From Burkholderiales bacterium PBB6 (GTDB lineage Bacteria > Pseudomonadota > Gammaproteobacteria > Burkholderiales > Burkholderiaceae_C): a stretch of DNA of 64,000 nucleotides. Location of the stretch: positions 248,001-312,000 of the forward strand of contig NKIH01000003.1 in assembly GCA_002255925.1 (NCBI GenBank). Reading direction: 5' to 3'. This document shows, in pieces, positions 38,049 to 47,363 of the stretch (its first letter is position 1; each line of letters starts with the position of its first letter). Below the pieces are notes generated by a model. The model worked only from the letters and a program-made list of their open reading frames with translations. It searched no databases and had not been told where the DNA came from. Made by a program: the position numbers and the translations under genes.

Positions 38049-38741
38049 TCAGGCCGGCGGCTGCCAGCCGTTCACCCAGCACCACTGGCCGGGCGCCAGG
38101 TCTGCCGGAATGGTGAGGTGGCCAAATTCGCTGCGGTGCAGCGTTTCAACCCGGTTGCTCACCGCCGCCAGCATGCGCTTGACCTGGTGGTACTTGCCCT
38201 CGGTCAGCGTCAGGCGCAGGTGGTGCTCGGTCACGCGTTCACACGCGGCGGCGCGCACGGGCACCGGGTCGTCTTCCAGCACCACACCGGCCAGCAGGCG
38301 GGCTACCTGGTCATCGTCGATCGGGTGCTTGCAGCCCACCTCGTACACCTTCGGCACATGGTGCTTCGGTGAGGTGAGCTTGTGGATCAGGCTGCCGTCT
38401 TCGGTCAGCAGCAGCAAGCCGGTGGTGTCTTCGTCCAGCCGGCCGATGGGCTGCACACCCCGGTTGCGCAGCGGCGCGGGCAGCAGCGTCATCACGCTCG
38501 GGTGATGCTTGGGCTTTTGCGAGCATTCATAGCCCGCCGGCTTGTTCAGCAGCACCAGCGCCTTCTCGTGGAAGGGCCAGGGCTTGCCTTCCACCGTCAG
38601 CACCAGGCCGGCGGTGGGCAGGTCTTCATCCGGGTCTTCCAGCACGCGGCCGTTGTGCTGCACCAGGTCGGAATACACCATGCCGGCGCACACCCGGCGC
38701 GTGCCGAAGCCCTGGGAATAAAGAATCTGACTGAGTTTCAT
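38049..38741 (-). CDS. rsuA: 16S rRNA pseudouridine(516) synthase, RsuA family
   Basis: 230 residues from the ATG at 38741. The S4-like N-terminal part is MKLSQILYSQGFGTRRVCAGMV. The catalytic motif VQPIGRLDEDTTGLLLLTEDGSLIHKLT contains the nucleophilic Asp (GRLDEDT). LTEGKYHQVKRMLAAVSNRVETLHRSEFG is the conserved second block of RsuA/RluB/E/F enzymes. RsuA converts U516 of 16S rRNA to pseudouridine; assignment among the subfamily rests on length and overall similarity. Confidence 0.88.
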   Translation of the reverse strand: MKLSQILYSQGFGTRRVCAGMVYSDLVQHNGRVLEDPDEDLPTAGLVLTVEGKPWPFHEKALVLLNKPAGYECSQKPKHHPSVMTLLPAPLRNRGVQPIGRLDEDTTGLLLLTEDGSLIHKLTSPKHHVPKVYEVGCKHPIDDDQVARLLAGVVLEDDPVPVRAAACERVTEHHLRLTLTEGKYHQVKRMLAAVSNRVETLHRSEFGHLTIPADLAPGQWCWVNGWQPPA

Positions 38742-38774
38742 GGGGCCACACTGTAGCGCGGGCCCCATGCGGCC

Positions 38775-39914
38775 TCAGGCAAACACCCCGGCGGTGTCCT
38801 GCATGCGGGCCGACACTTCACCCAGGTGGTGCAGCGTGTCGCCGTATTCCATTTCCAGCATGGTCAGGCGCTTGAAGTAGTGGCTGGCCACGTACTCGTC
38901 GGTCACGGCAATGCCGCCGTGCAGCTGCACGCACTGCTGGCCCACGAAGCGCGCCGAGTTGCCGATCTGCACCTTGGCCTGGCTGATGGCGCGGCGGCGC
39001 TGCGGCGCCGGCTCGCCCAGCTTCAGGCTGGCGTAGTAGCTCATCGAGCGTGCGAGCTCCAGCTGCATCTTCACGTCGGCAATGCGGTGGCGCAGCGCCT
39101 GGAAGCTGGCCAGCGTCACGTTGAACTGCTTGCGGGTGTTCATGTAGTCGACCGTGATGGCGGTCAGCTTGTCCATCAGGCCCACACCCTCGGCGGCCTG
39201 CGCGGCCAGGCCGCGGTCGATGGCGGCTTCCAGCACGGCGTAAGCCTCACCGGCCGCGTACATCTGGATGCCGGTGGCGCCGTCCAGCGTCACCTCGGCG
39301 GCACAGGCGCCGTCTTGCGTGGGGTAGCCCTGCAGGCTCACGCCCACACCCGGCGTCACCAGGAACAGTGCGATGCCGCTGGGGTCATCCACGGCACCGC
39401 TCACACGGGCCGGCACGATGAACGCGCCTGCATGCTGGCCAGCCGGCACCAGGCTCTTGCGGCCGTTCAGGCGCCAGTTGCCGCTCGGGTCTTGCTCGGC
39501 GGTCGTCTGCACCTGCTGCAGACGGTGGCGCGCACCACGTTCCTGGTGCGCCAGCACCACCAGCGCCGAGCCATCGGCGATGTTCTGCAGCCACAGGTCT
39601 TTCGACGGGGCGGCGCTGTGCACCAGCATCGGCGCGGCCACCAGGGCCACGGCAGCGTAGGGCTCCAGCACCATGCCGCGCCCCAGCTCTTCCATCACCA
39701 CCATGGCTTCCACGGCGCCAAATCCCATGCCGCCGTGTTCTTCCGGAATGGCCAGGCCCAGCAGGCCCAGCTCGGCCATGGCGGTCCAGGATTCGGCCGA
39801 GTAGCCGCCGGCCTTCACGATGGCACGGCGCTGTTCGAAGCCATAGGCCTTGTCGACCCAGCGCGCCACCGCGTCGCGCAGCGAAACCTGGTCTTCAGAG
39901 AATTCGAAATCCAT
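38775..39914 (-). CDS. acyl-CoA dehydrogenase, small subunit-like
   Basis: 379 residues with ACAD architecture: helical N domain (FEFSEDQVSLRDAVARWVDK), LGLLGLAIPEEHGGMGFG, a beta domain around GNWRLNGRKSLVPAGQHA, and a C-terminal helical domain with QCVQLHGGIAVTDEY. The C-terminal region (MLEMEYGDTLHHLGEVSARM) differs from the usual catalytic IYEGTNEIQ type. The start is two bases after the stop of the other dehydrogenase gene. The pair resembles large/small subunits of pimeloyl-CoA or steroid-side-chain heteromeric dehydrogenases (inference). Confidence 0.88.
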   Translation of the reverse strand: MDFEFSEDQVSLRDAVARWVDKAYGFEQRRAIVKAGGYSAESWTAMAELGLLGLAIPEEHGGMGFGAVEAMVVMEELGRGMVLEPYAAVALVAAPMLVHSAAPSKDLWLQNIADGSALVVLAHQERGARHRLQQVQTTAEQDPSGNWRLNGRKSLVPAGQHAGAFIVPARVSGAVDDPSGIALFLVTPGVGVSLQGYPTQDGACAAEVTLDGATGIQMYAAGEAYAVLEAAIDRGLAAQAAEGVGLMDKLTAITVDYMNTRKQFNVTLASFQALRHRIADVKMQLELARSMSYYASLKLGEPAPQRRRAISQAKVQIGNSARFVGQQCVQLHGGIAVTDEYVASHYFKRLTMLEMEYGDTLHHLGEVSARMQDTAGVFA

Positions 39915-39916
39915 GA

Positions 39917-41110
39917 TCAGGCCCCCAGAACGGTTTGGCTGACGATGTTGCGCTGCACTTCATTGCTGCCGCCGTAAATCGTCGTCTTGCGCAAGTTGAA
40001 GAAGGTGCTCGAGAGCGGCGCGCAGTGGGCCGCGCCCACGTGGTCGCCCTGCCAGCCGGCCTCCATCGCTTCCTGGATGAAGGGCCGGGCAAACGGGCCG
40101 GCGGCCATCATCATCAGTTCGGCATAACGCTGCTGGATCTCGCTGCCGCGGATCTTCAGCAAGCCCGCCACGTCCAGGCTCTGCTTGCCGCTCTTCTCGG
40201 CGCTCAGCACCCGCAGCACCATCATTTCCAGGGCCACGATGTCGACTTCGAGCAGCGCCACCTGGTCGCGGAAGCGGATGTCGTCCCAAACGCCTTCGGC
40301 CTTGGCCAGGCGCTTGAGGCGCTCCAGCTCGCGCTTGGCGCGGTTCACGTCGGCGATGTTGGTGCGCTCATGGGCCAGCAGGTGCTTGGCGTAGGTCCAG
40401 CCCTTGTTCTCTTCGCCGATGAGGTTCTCGGCGGGCACGCGCACGTTGTCGAAGAAGACTTCGTTCACCTCGTGCTCGCCGTCGAGCATGATGATCGGGC
40501 GCACCGTGACGCCCGGGCTCTTCATGTCGACCAGCAGGAAGCTGATGCCGGTCTGGGGCTTGCCTTCGGTGCTGGTGCGCACCAGGCAGAAGATCCAGTC
40601 ACCGAACTGGCCGAGCGTCGTCCAGGTCTTCTGACCGTTCACCATGTAGTGGTCGCCTGCGGCATCGATGCCGCGGATGGCGCGGGTCTTGACCGAGGCC
40701 AGGTCCGAGCCGGAACCCGGCTCCGAGTAGCCCTGGCTCCACCAGACTTCGCCCGAGGCGATGCCCGGCAGGAAGCGCTGCTGCTGCTCCGGCGTGCCGA
40801 AGGCCATGATGACCGGCGCCACCATCACCGGGCCAAACGGCACGATGCGCGGCGCACCGGCCAGCGCACATTCCTCTTCGAACAGGTGCTTCTGCACCGC
40901 GTTCCAGCCCGGGCCGCCAAACTGCTTGGGCCAGCCGTAACCGAGCCAACCCTTGGCCCCCAGGATCTTGGCCCAGCGCTGCATGTCGTCACGCGACAGG
41001 CGCAGGGCGTTGTGCACCTTGTGGCTCAGGTCAGCCGGCAGATTGGCGGCGACCCAGGCACGGATCTCCTGGCGGAAATCCAGTTCCTCGGGGGTGAAAT
41101 TCAGGTCCAT
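39917..41110 (-). CDS. acyl-CoA dehydrogenase, large subunit-like
   Basis: 397 residues. Seen: LNFTPEELDFRQEIRAWVAANLP at the N terminus, GYSEPGSGSDLASVKTRA (FAD/substrate region), YMVNGQKTWTTLGQFGDWIFCLVRT (beta domain), VPAENLIGEENKGWTYAKHLLAHER and the C-terminal IYGGSNEVQRNIVSQTVLG. It oxidises an acyl-CoA to the 2-enoyl-CoA with electrons passed to ETF. It lies immediately upstream of the second dehydrogenase gene, probably in one operon; the acyl chain is unknown. Confidence 0.92.
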   Translation of the reverse strand: MDLNFTPEELDFRQEIRAWVAANLPADLSHKVHNALRLSRDDMQRWAKILGAKGWLGYGWPKQFGGPGWNAVQKHLFEEECALAGAPRIVPFGPVMVAPVIMAFGTPEQQQRFLPGIASGEVWWSQGYSEPGSGSDLASVKTRAIRGIDAAGDHYMVNGQKTWTTLGQFGDWIFCLVRTSTEGKPQTGISFLLVDMKSPGVTVRPIIMLDGEHEVNEVFFDNVRVPAENLIGEENKGWTYAKHLLAHERTNIADVNRAKRELERLKRLAKAEGVWDDIRFRDQVALLEVDIVALEMMVLRVLSAEKSGKQSLDVAGLLKIRGSEIQQRYAELMMMAAGPFARPFIQEAMEAGWQGDHVGAAHCAPLSSTFFNLRKTTIYGGSNEVQRNIVSQTVLGA

Positions 41111-41220
41111 GACGGGTGTCTCCTCGGGGGCATCAAGCCGTTTTTAGCACGGTCGTTCGCTTATTTCCTGTCGCGGCAGTGACAACTGCGGGTAAGCCCC
41201 GAAGGCCTGTCCGCCATCGT

Positions 41221-41757
41221 TCACATCCCGGGCACAGGGGCATTCGGATGCAAGTCCAGCACCATGTGCACCTTGCTGCGAAAACCGGTGGGCGTCAGGA
41301 TCGCCAGGGGCTCGGTGCCGAAGGCCACGAAGCCGCAGCTGCGGTACAGGCGGATGGCCGGCTCATTGCCTTCGGTGGCGGTCAGGATCAGCGAGCGCAG
41401 CCCTGGCCGCGCCCGGGCTGCGATGAGTGCAGCATCCATCAGGGCGCGCCCGGCGCCCTGGCCACGCGCAGCCTCTTGCACCACCATGCCGATGACCAAG
41501 CCCTTGTGGCGGGTCTTGGGCTTGTTGGCGAACTCCAGCGCCACCGTGCCCACCAAAGCGTCGCCGTAAAAAGCGCCGAAGGCCAAGCCCAAACCGGCCG
41601 GGTGGCGCATGCGCTTGATCCACCAGCTGTCGGGCTCGGCCGCCCGCTCTTCGGGGGTCGATGTGAAGGCATCGGGGACGGTGGCGTAGGCCTCCAGCAT
41701 CAGGCTGCGGTAGGCCGCCACGTCGCCGTCGTTCAACTCACGGATCACCAGGCTCAT
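41221..41757 (-). CDS. GNAT-family N-acetyltransferase
   Basis: 178 residues: VIRELNDGDVAAYRSLMLEAYATVPDAF at the N terminus, ALVGTVALEFANKPKTRHKGLVIGMVV (strands 2-4), QEAARGQGAGRALMDAALIAAR (CoA-binding loop RGQGAGRAL) and NEPAIRLYRSCGFVAFGTEPLAI. The acceptor is unknown. It overlaps the isochorismatase-family gene by four bases, so the two are translated together. Confidence 0.92.
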   Translation of the reverse strand: MSLVIRELNDGDVAAYRSLMLEAYATVPDAFTSTPEERAAEPDSWWIKRMRHPAGLGLAFGAFYGDALVGTVALEFANKPKTRHKGLVIGMVVQEAARGQGAGRALMDAALIAARARPGLRSLILTATEGNEPAIRLYRSCGFVAFGTEPLAILTPTGFRSKVHMVLDLHPNAPVPGM

Positions 41758-42302
41758 GGCCGCCCTTCGATGGCCGCTGCCAGCGCCGCCGTGGGCTGCA
41801 GCACCGCGCCGGCGGCCTGCAACGCCACATTCACTTCATCGGAAATGGCCTGCGAGGTGCGTCCGCCAGATGGCCAGGTGCTGTGCCCGTCCGCGGCCAG
41901 CTGCACCAAATAGCCCAGCGCCAGCGCAGACCGGCTGGTGTTGCTGACGCAGAACTCGCTCTGCAGCCCGCAGACCACCACCTGCTTCACGCCCAGGCCC
42001 TGCAGGTGGGCCTGCAGGTCGGTGCCGTCAAACGCGCTGGATTCCCACTTCTGCACCACCCGCTCGTCGGGCCGAGGGCCGAAGGAGTCGTGCAGTTCGG
42101 CGTGCACCGAGCCCGCTTCAAACACGTCACCGGGCTCGGACGCGTGCTGCACGAACACGATGGGCGTGCCAGACGTGCGGGCAGCATCAATCAAGGCATT
42201 CGCGCGCTCGACAAGCTCAGCGGCGCGGTCGATGGGCGGGCAACGCTGGGCGTCGAAGGCGCCACGTTGGATGTCGATGACCAGCAGGGCGGTGTCTTTC
42301 AT
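41754..42302 (-). CDS. isochorismatase-family cysteine hydrolase
   Basis: 182 residues from the ATG at 42302. The catalytic triad is recognisable: Asp in TALLVIDIQRGAFD, Lys in VVQKWESSAFDGT and Cys in VVVCGLQSEFCVSNTSRSAL. The family hydrolyses amides or ethers of small molecules (nicotinamidase-like, ureidoacrylate or carbamate hydrolases); the substrate cannot be told. It is first gene of a pair with the acetyltransferase and divergent from the HDOD gene. Confidence 0.9.
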   Translation of the reverse strand: MKDTALLVIDIQRGAFDAQRCPPIDRAAELVERANALIDAARTSGTPIVFVQHASEPGDVFEAGSVHAELHDSFGPRPDERVVQKWESSAFDGTDLQAHLQGLGVKQVVVCGLQSEFCVSNTSRSALALGYLVQLAADGHSTWPSGGRTSQAISDEVNVALQAAGAVLQPTAALAAAIEGRP

Positions 42303-42536
42303 GGCCGGCTCCCCAAGGGGGATCACAAGTTTGAAGGTGAGGTTTCCATCATGCCTCGGCGGGCGATGAACGGACAGCCCGCATAAATCCGGCCGCAATG
42401 CCAATTGCTTGGCAGCCTGCCCGCTCAAGCCCGGGACATACCCTCTTGGTGCTCAAGACGACGGCGTCAAAGCCGAAACAGAAGGTCACGCCGACACAGG
42501 CGTGCCAGATCATTTCGTGTGCCGAAGGAGTGCCAG

Positions 42537-43370
42537 ATGCCGACCACCGACAAGTTCTTTTCGAACCCGACCGCCCTGCCCTCCATGCCTGAGGTGGCCA
42601 GCCGGCTGCTGCGGTCGTTCAACGACGACCGCATGGGCATGACCGAACTCGCGGCCCTGATTTCCCAGGATCAGGGCCTGTCCGTGAAGCTGCTGCGCAT
42701 GGCCAACTCGGCCCGCTACAGCCCGCGGCATGCCATTTCCACGATCAAGGACGCTGCCGCCACCATCGGCATGAGCGCCCTGCGTGACCTGGCGCTGGCG
42801 GCCTGCGTGTCGGGCGCCTTCCCCAACACCGGCAACTTCGACCGGCTGCGCTTCTGGCGCCAGTGCCTGGCCACCGCCGGCCATGCGCGCATGCTGGCCC
42901 AGGCCTGCGACATCGACCCCGACACCGCCTACCTGGCCGGGCTGGTGATGCGCACCGGCGAATTGCTGATGCTGATGTCAGAGCCCGACGCCGTGGCGCT
43001 GGCCGAAGAACGCGCCAGCGCCCCCGACAGCCTGCTCGACCATGAAATGGCCCTGATGCAGTGCACCCATCTGGAAGTGACCGCCGAGCTGGCACGCCGC
43101 TGGCGCTTCCCCGATGAGCTCGTCAAGGGCCTGGCGGCCGCGGCCAATCCGATGGAGATGAAGCCGTTTTCGCAGCTCGGCGCCGTGCTGCGCCTGGCCA
43201 GCGTGATGAGCGATGCGGGTGAGCGCGGCCTGGCCCCGCTGACCACGCTGATGGACCTGCAACCCGAGCTGATGCACCACATGCACCTGGACCTCGACAT
43301 CGAGTGGCTGGTGGCCCACATGTCCGACTACGACACGCTGACCAGCGGCGTCGACCAGCTGCTGCACTGA
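42537..43370 (+). CDS. HDOD domain-containing protein
   Basis: 277 residues from the ATG at 42537, with GAAGGAG upstream. The HDOD domain occupies most of it: LPSMPEVASRLLRSFNDDRMGMTELAALISQDQGLSVKLLRMANSARY, then ISTIKDAAATIGMSALRDLALA and a degenerate HD-like helix region (CDIDPDTAYLAGLVMRTGELLM). HDOD proteins lack full phosphodiesterase motifs and act in signalling. No GGDEF or EAL domain is fused. Confidence 0.9.
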   Translation: MPTTDKFFSNPTALPSMPEVASRLLRSFNDDRMGMTELAALISQDQGLSVKLLRMANSARYSPRHAISTIKDAAATIGMSALRDLALAACVSGAFPNTGNFDRLRFWRQCLATAGHARMLAQACDIDPDTAYLAGLVMRTGELLMLMSEPDAVALAEERASAPDSLLDHEMALMQCTHLEVTAELARRWRFPDELVKGLAAAANPMEMKPFSQLGAVLRLASVMSDAGERGLAPLTTLMDLQPELMHHMHLDLDIEWLVAHMSDYDTLTSGVDQLLH

Positions 43371-43390
43371 CCCCGCCGCGCCGCTGGGCC

Positions 43391-44629
43391 TCAGCCCAGC
43401 TGGCGCTGCCGGCTGGCCAGCACAGCGCCCAGGGCCAGCAGCCCGGCGCTCAACCACAGGCCGCTGGCCAGGCCGCCCAGGCGGTCGGCCAGCAGGCCCA
43501 CCAGCACCGGCCCGACGATCTGCCCGGCCGCAAAGATCACCGTGAACGCGGTGATGCCCGAGGCCCAGGCCGCACGCGGCAGGTTGTGCCGCACCAGCGC
43601 CGTGGTGGACGCCACCACCGACAAGAACACGCTGCCAAACAGCGCACCCGACACCAGGGCCAGCACGGTCTGCCCCGGCACCAGCACGGCCAGCGCCGTG
43701 GCCACCGCCAACAAGCCGTTCAGCACCGCCATCGGTCGGCCATCAGCATGGCGCTGCAGCAACCCGGCCCACAACCACGACGACGCGACCACGCCCAGGC
43801 CCACCAGCAGGTAGAAGCCGGTGATGACGCCGCTGCCCAGGCCCTGCTCACGCAGCAGCGTGACGTTGAAGGTCATGTAGCCGATGTAGCCCAGGCCGAA
43901 CATCAGGTAGCCCGCCAGGCCCCAGCCCAGCCGCCGCCAGGGCGCGGGCACCCGCTCACCCGCCGGCGGCGGCGGCACGCGCCAGCCGGCCGTGCCAACG
44001 CTCAGGCCCGCGGTGGCCAGCAGGGCCAGCACCGCCAGCAGCCACCAGGCCTCACGCCAGGCCGATGCGGCGTGCGCCAGCAGCGGCGGCAGGCTCAAGG
44101 CAGACGCCACGATGCCCAGGCCCGTGCCGCCGTAATACAGACCCAGCACGAGGCCGGGCTTGCTCACCTGCAGCGCCAGTTGTGAGGCCAGCACACCGCC
44201 ACCCACGAAGCTGGCCGCACTGGCCACGCCCAGCAGGAAGCGCAGGCCGTAGAGCCACAGCGCACCACCATTGGATGCGGCACCCGGCGTGGCACCAGCG
44301 CTCACGTCCACCCCATGCCCCGCCAACAGCACCGCCGCCAGCACGCCGGCAGCCAACACCACGCGGCGGGCGTCCCAGCGGCTCAGCAGGCGCGGCATCA
44401 ACAGCGCGCCCACCAGGTAGCCGGCGGCATTCACCGTGTTCATCGCGCCGGCCGTGGCGTAGCTCCAGCCCAGATCCAGCCGCATGGCCGGCAGCAGCAG
44501 CGCATAGGCGAAGCGCGACAGGCCCAGCGACACGGCCGAGGCCAGCGCCAGCGACATCGCCATCGTCCACACACCATGGCGTGGCCCGGGCGCCGCCTCC
44601 GGTGTCACATCGGGCAGGTTGCTGCGCAT
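43391..44629 (-). CDS. YbfB/YjiJ-family MFS transporter
   Basis: 412 residues with twelve hydrophobic segments. GLSRFAYALLLPAMRLDLGWSYATAGAMNTVNAAGYLVGALL at helices 1-2 is the characteristic start of the YbfB/YjiJ group. LMFGLGYIGYMTFNVTLL opens the second half. The substrate is unknown. The flavin-reductase gene ends 17 bases upstream on the same strand, so the two may be co-transcribed. Confidence 0.92.
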   Translation of the reverse strand: MRSNLPDVTPEAAPGPRHGVWTMAMSLALASAVSLGLSRFAYALLLPAMRLDLGWSYATAGAMNTVNAAGYLVGALLMPRLLSRWDARRVVLAAGVLAAVLLAGHGVDVSAGATPGAASNGGALWLYGLRFLLGVASAASFVGGGVLASQLALQVSKPGLVLGLYYGGTGLGIVASALSLPPLLAHAASAWREAWWLLAVLALLATAGLSVGTAGWRVPPPPAGERVPAPWRRLGWGLAGYLMFGLGYIGYMTFNVTLLREQGLGSGVITGFYLLVGLGVVASSWLWAGLLQRHADGRPMAVLNGLLAVATALAVLVPGQTVLALVSGALFGSVFLSVVASTTALVRHNLPRAAWASGITAFTVIFAAGQIVGPVLVGLLADRLGGLASGLWLSAGLLALGAVLASRQRQLG

Positions 44630-44646
44630 CTGGCCGCCTGCTCAGT

Positions 44647-45294
44647 TCAGCGCGGGCGGAACAGCTCGAAGCGCTGCGCAGCGTCAATGCCGAAATAGTC
44701 GGCCGGGCCGCCGCCGCGCAGGATAGGCTGGGCCGCGGCCGTGTCGTAGATGCCGTTCTTCAGCAGGCGCTGGTCGATGTGCACCGCCACCACCTCGCCC
44801 AGCGTGAGCCAGCTGTCCACCTCGGCGCCCTCGGCGGTCTTCAGCCGGATCATCTGGGTCAGCCGGCACTCGAACGCCACCGGGCTGAGCGCCACGCGCG
44901 GCGGCTTCACCAACCTGGACGGCTCTTGCGCCAGGCCCGCGAAGTCAAACTCGCTGACATCCGCCGGCACCGCAGCGCAACTCGCGTTCATCGCTTCAGC
45001 CAGCGGCCGGGTGGCAAGGTTCCACACGAATTCGCCGGTATCGGCGATGTTGCGCACGGTGTCCTTCCAGCCGATCGACGAAAAGCCGATCAGCGGCGGG
45101 ACGTAGTTGAAGGCGTTGAAGAAGCTGTACGGAGCCAGGTTCGCCACGCCGTCCTTGCTGAGGGTGGAGATCCAGCCGATTGGCCGGGGGCCGACGATGG
45201 CATTGAACGGGTCATGCGGCAGGCCGTGGCCCAGCCGGGGCTCGTAGAAGTGCTTGAGGGCGGGCGCGTTGCCGGATGCAGAGGAATGAGCCAT
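44647..45294 (-). CDS. flavin reductase-like FMN-binding protein
   Basis: 215 residues of the DIM6/NTAB flavin-reductase type: NAIVGPRPIGWISTLSKDGVANLAPYSFFNAFNYVPPLIGFSS is the FMN-binding strand-turn region, followed by WKDTVRNIADTGEFVWNLAT and FECRLTQMIRL. Members use FMN as cofactor or substrate and reduce flavin or small molecules. There is no partner monooxygenase nearby. Confidence 0.9.
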   Translation of the reverse strand: MAHSSASGNAPALKHFYEPRLGHGLPHDPFNAIVGPRPIGWISTLSKDGVANLAPYSFFNAFNYVPPLIGFSSIGWKDTVRNIADTGEFVWNLATRPLAEAMNASCAAVPADVSEFDFAGLAQEPSRLVKPPRVALSPVAFECRLTQMIRLKTAEGAEVDSWLTLGEVVAVHIDQRLLKNGIYDTAAAQPILRGGGPADYFGIDAAQRFELFRPR

Positions 45295-45314
45295 CCGGCG
45301 ACTGTAAACCGCCC

Positions 45315-45833
45315 TCAGGCTGCTGCGTCAAACGCCTGCTGCATGCGGTTGCGGGCCATGCGCCACAGCGGCCAGGCACGGGCCAGAAAAACGCCACTGA
45401 ACGCGCCGAACACGCCCGACAGAACACCCGCCACCAGCGCATCGGCGGCCAGGGCCGGCTGGATGGCCAGGGCCATGCCTGTTGCGAACTTCAGCACGAA
45501 GATCATCCAGATCAGCGCCAGCGGCCACCAGCTGCCGGGCACCTGGAAGCGACGGGTGGCGGCATCAAAACGCACGCCGCGGGGCTCGATGCGCACCAGC
45601 AGCAAGGCCGCCACCAGGCCCAGCGCCCAGGCCAGCAGGGCCACGCCGGCTGCGGGGCCGCGGCCAAAGCTGCCCGTCACCCCGGTGAACGACAGCACCA
45701 GCATCGCCACCGGCATCAGCGTGACACGGCCCAGCGACACCTGGCGCGGAAACGATTGCTTGAAGCCCAGCCAGCTGAGGCCGACCAGCAAACCCCAGAC
45801 CCAGAACGGCACGTGTTGCAGCACATTCGACAT
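45315..45833 (-). CDS. hypothetical inner-membrane protein
   Basis: 172 residues with four to five hydrophobic segments: VPFWVWGLLVGLSWLGFKQS, LMPVAMLVLSFTGVTGSFG, VALLAWALGLVAALLLV, ALIWMIFVLKFATGMALAI and VLSGVFGAFSGVFLARAW. It resembles DUF6622-type proteins, but I give this only as a suggestion. No catalytic motif is seen. Confidence 0.7.
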   Translation of the reverse strand: MSNVLQHVPFWVWGLLVGLSWLGFKQSFPRQVSLGRVTLMPVAMLVLSFTGVTGSFGRGPAAGVALLAWALGLVAALLLVRIEPRGVRFDAATRRFQVPGSWWPLALIWMIFVLKFATGMALAIQPALAADALVAGVLSGVFGAFSGVFLARAWPLWRMARNRMQQAFDAAA

Positions 45834-46014
45834 GACGAGACTCCTTGTGGCGTGGTGCCCGGTGCGCGGTGCCCCGGGTGCATGGCTTGCACTGTGCCCA
45901 CACTACACCGGGCCGACCACCTGGCTGCGACGAGTGGCGGCTGACCAGCGCGAAACGCAGCAAGCCGGCGCGAACCGCACCTCGGCAGGAACCCGCTGAA
46001 GGAGAAAGCCGCCC

Positions 46015-46656
46015 TCAGGCGCCGTTCACGTCGATCAGCCCGAGGCGGATGGACAGGCGCACCAGCGCCGTCACGTCGGGCACGCCCAGCTTGGCCATCA
46101 GGCGGCTGCGGTAGGAGTCCACCGTCTTGGGTGACAAGTGCAGCAGCGCCCCAATGGCCGCGCTGGAATGCCCCTGCACCACCAGCGTGATGACCTGCCG
46201 CTCGCGGGCCGACAAGGACGCCAGCGCCGGCTCGTCGGCGCCCAGCGCCAGCGCCTTCACGGCCAGGTCGGCGGTTTCGGCGGTGAAGTACATCTCGCCG
46301 CGCTCGGCATGCGCCACGGCACTCAGCACCTCGGCCATCGACACGCCCTTCAGCAGGTAGCTCGATACGCCCAGGCGCACAGCCTCACCCACATGCCGCG
46401 GATGGGCGGACATCGTCAGCACCACGGTGCGCACCGGCAAGGCCCGGCGCTTCACGTCTTCCAGCAGCTCGAAGCCTGAGCGCTTGTCCAGCGTCAGGTC
46501 GAGGATCAAGACCTTCGGTTGCAGGCGGATCAGCTCCGCGATCGCGCGGGTCGGGTCTTCACTGCCGCCGACCACCGTGTGCCCGGCGGCCTCCAGCAGG
46601 GCTTGCAGGCCCTGGCGCAGCACCAGGTGGTCATCAACCAGATAGACGGTGGTCAT
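46015..46656 (-). CDS. NarL/FixJ-family response regulator
   Basis: 213 residues. Receiver: TVYLVDDHLVLRQGLQALLEAAG, phosphoacceptor in VLILDLTLDKRSG, switch Thr/Ser in VVLTMSAHP. A LuxR-type HTH follows: LSARERQVITLVVQGHSSAAIGALLHLSPKTVDSYRSRLMAKLGV. It overlaps the kinase gene upstream by four bases and should be its partner. Target genes are not known. Confidence 0.95.
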   Translation of the reverse strand: MTTVYLVDDHLVLRQGLQALLEAAGHTVVGGSEDPTRAIAELIRLQPKVLILDLTLDKRSGFELLEDVKRRALPVRTVVLTMSAHPRHVGEAVRLGVSSYLLKGVSMAEVLSAVAHAERGEMYFTAETADLAVKALALGADEPALASLSARERQVITLVVQGHSSAAIGALLHLSPKTVDSYRSRLMAKLGVPDVTALVRLSIRLGLIDVNGA

Positions 46657-47363
46657 GCTTGCTCCGACTGCCAGCGCATCGACACCGTGGTGCCGCTGCC
46701 GGGCTGGCTGTGAATGGCGAAATGTGCCCCGACCGACAGGCTGCGCTCACGCATGCCGAGCACGCCCAGGCCGAAGCTGACATCGGCCTCATCAGAAGCG
46801 GGCAGGCCGCTGCCGTTGTCGTGCACGGTCAGGTTCATCTGCTGCGCATTGCCGCTCAGGCGCACCTGCACTTCGGTGGCGTCGGCGTGGCGCAGGGCAT
46901 TCACCAGCGCCTCACGGGCGAGCATGAATGCGGCGTACTCCACTTGTGGCGGCCAGCGGCAGGTGGCGGCTTCGATGTCCACATCCCAGGTCATGCGCAC
47001 CGGCATGTTGCACAGGCCGTGTTGCCCCAGCTCACTGGCCAGTGCGGCGGCCAGGCCACGCTCGTCCAGCAGCACCGGGCGCAGGTCGGTCAGCATGCCG
47101 CGGATCATGGTCAGGGCCTGGCCCAATTGGGCCGACACCTCGTGCAAGGCCGGGCCCTGCACCTTGTCGCCCTTGGCCTGGAGCGAATCGCCGATGCTGT
47201 CCAGCCGGAGCCGGGCCACCGTCAGGATCTGGCCGATGTGGTCGTGCAGCACCTGCGCCAGCTGGTGGCGGGTGGCACGTTCGTGGGTGAAAAGTTGTTG
47301 CCGCAGTGCAGCTATTTCCGCACCATCAGGCGCGGGCAGATCCAGGCTGTGGGTCACCATCAC
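46653..47363 (-). CDS. NarL-type sensor histidine kinase, soluble
   Basis: 236 residues with no membrane helix. HisKA_3 dimerisation region with the phospho-His in THERATRHQLAQVLHDHIGQILTVARLRLD, then EYAAFMLAREALVNALRHADATEVQVRLSG (N box), VHDNGSGLP and FGLGVLGMRERSLSVGA. There is no recognisable sensor domain before the kinase, so it probably receives its signal from another protein. It is coupled to the response regulator gene by an ATGA overlap. Confidence 0.92.
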   Translation of the reverse strand: MMVTHSLDLPAPDGAEIAALRQQLFTHERATRHQLAQVLHDHIGQILTVARLRLDSIGDSLQAKGDKVQGPALHEVSAQLGQALTMIRGMLTDLRPVLLDERGLAAALASELGQHGLCNMPVRMTWDVDIEAATCRWPPQVEYAAFMLAREALVNALRHADATEVQVRLSGNAQQMNLTVHDNGSGLPASDEADVSFGLGVLGMRERSLSVGAHFAIHSQPGSGTTVSMRWQSEQA

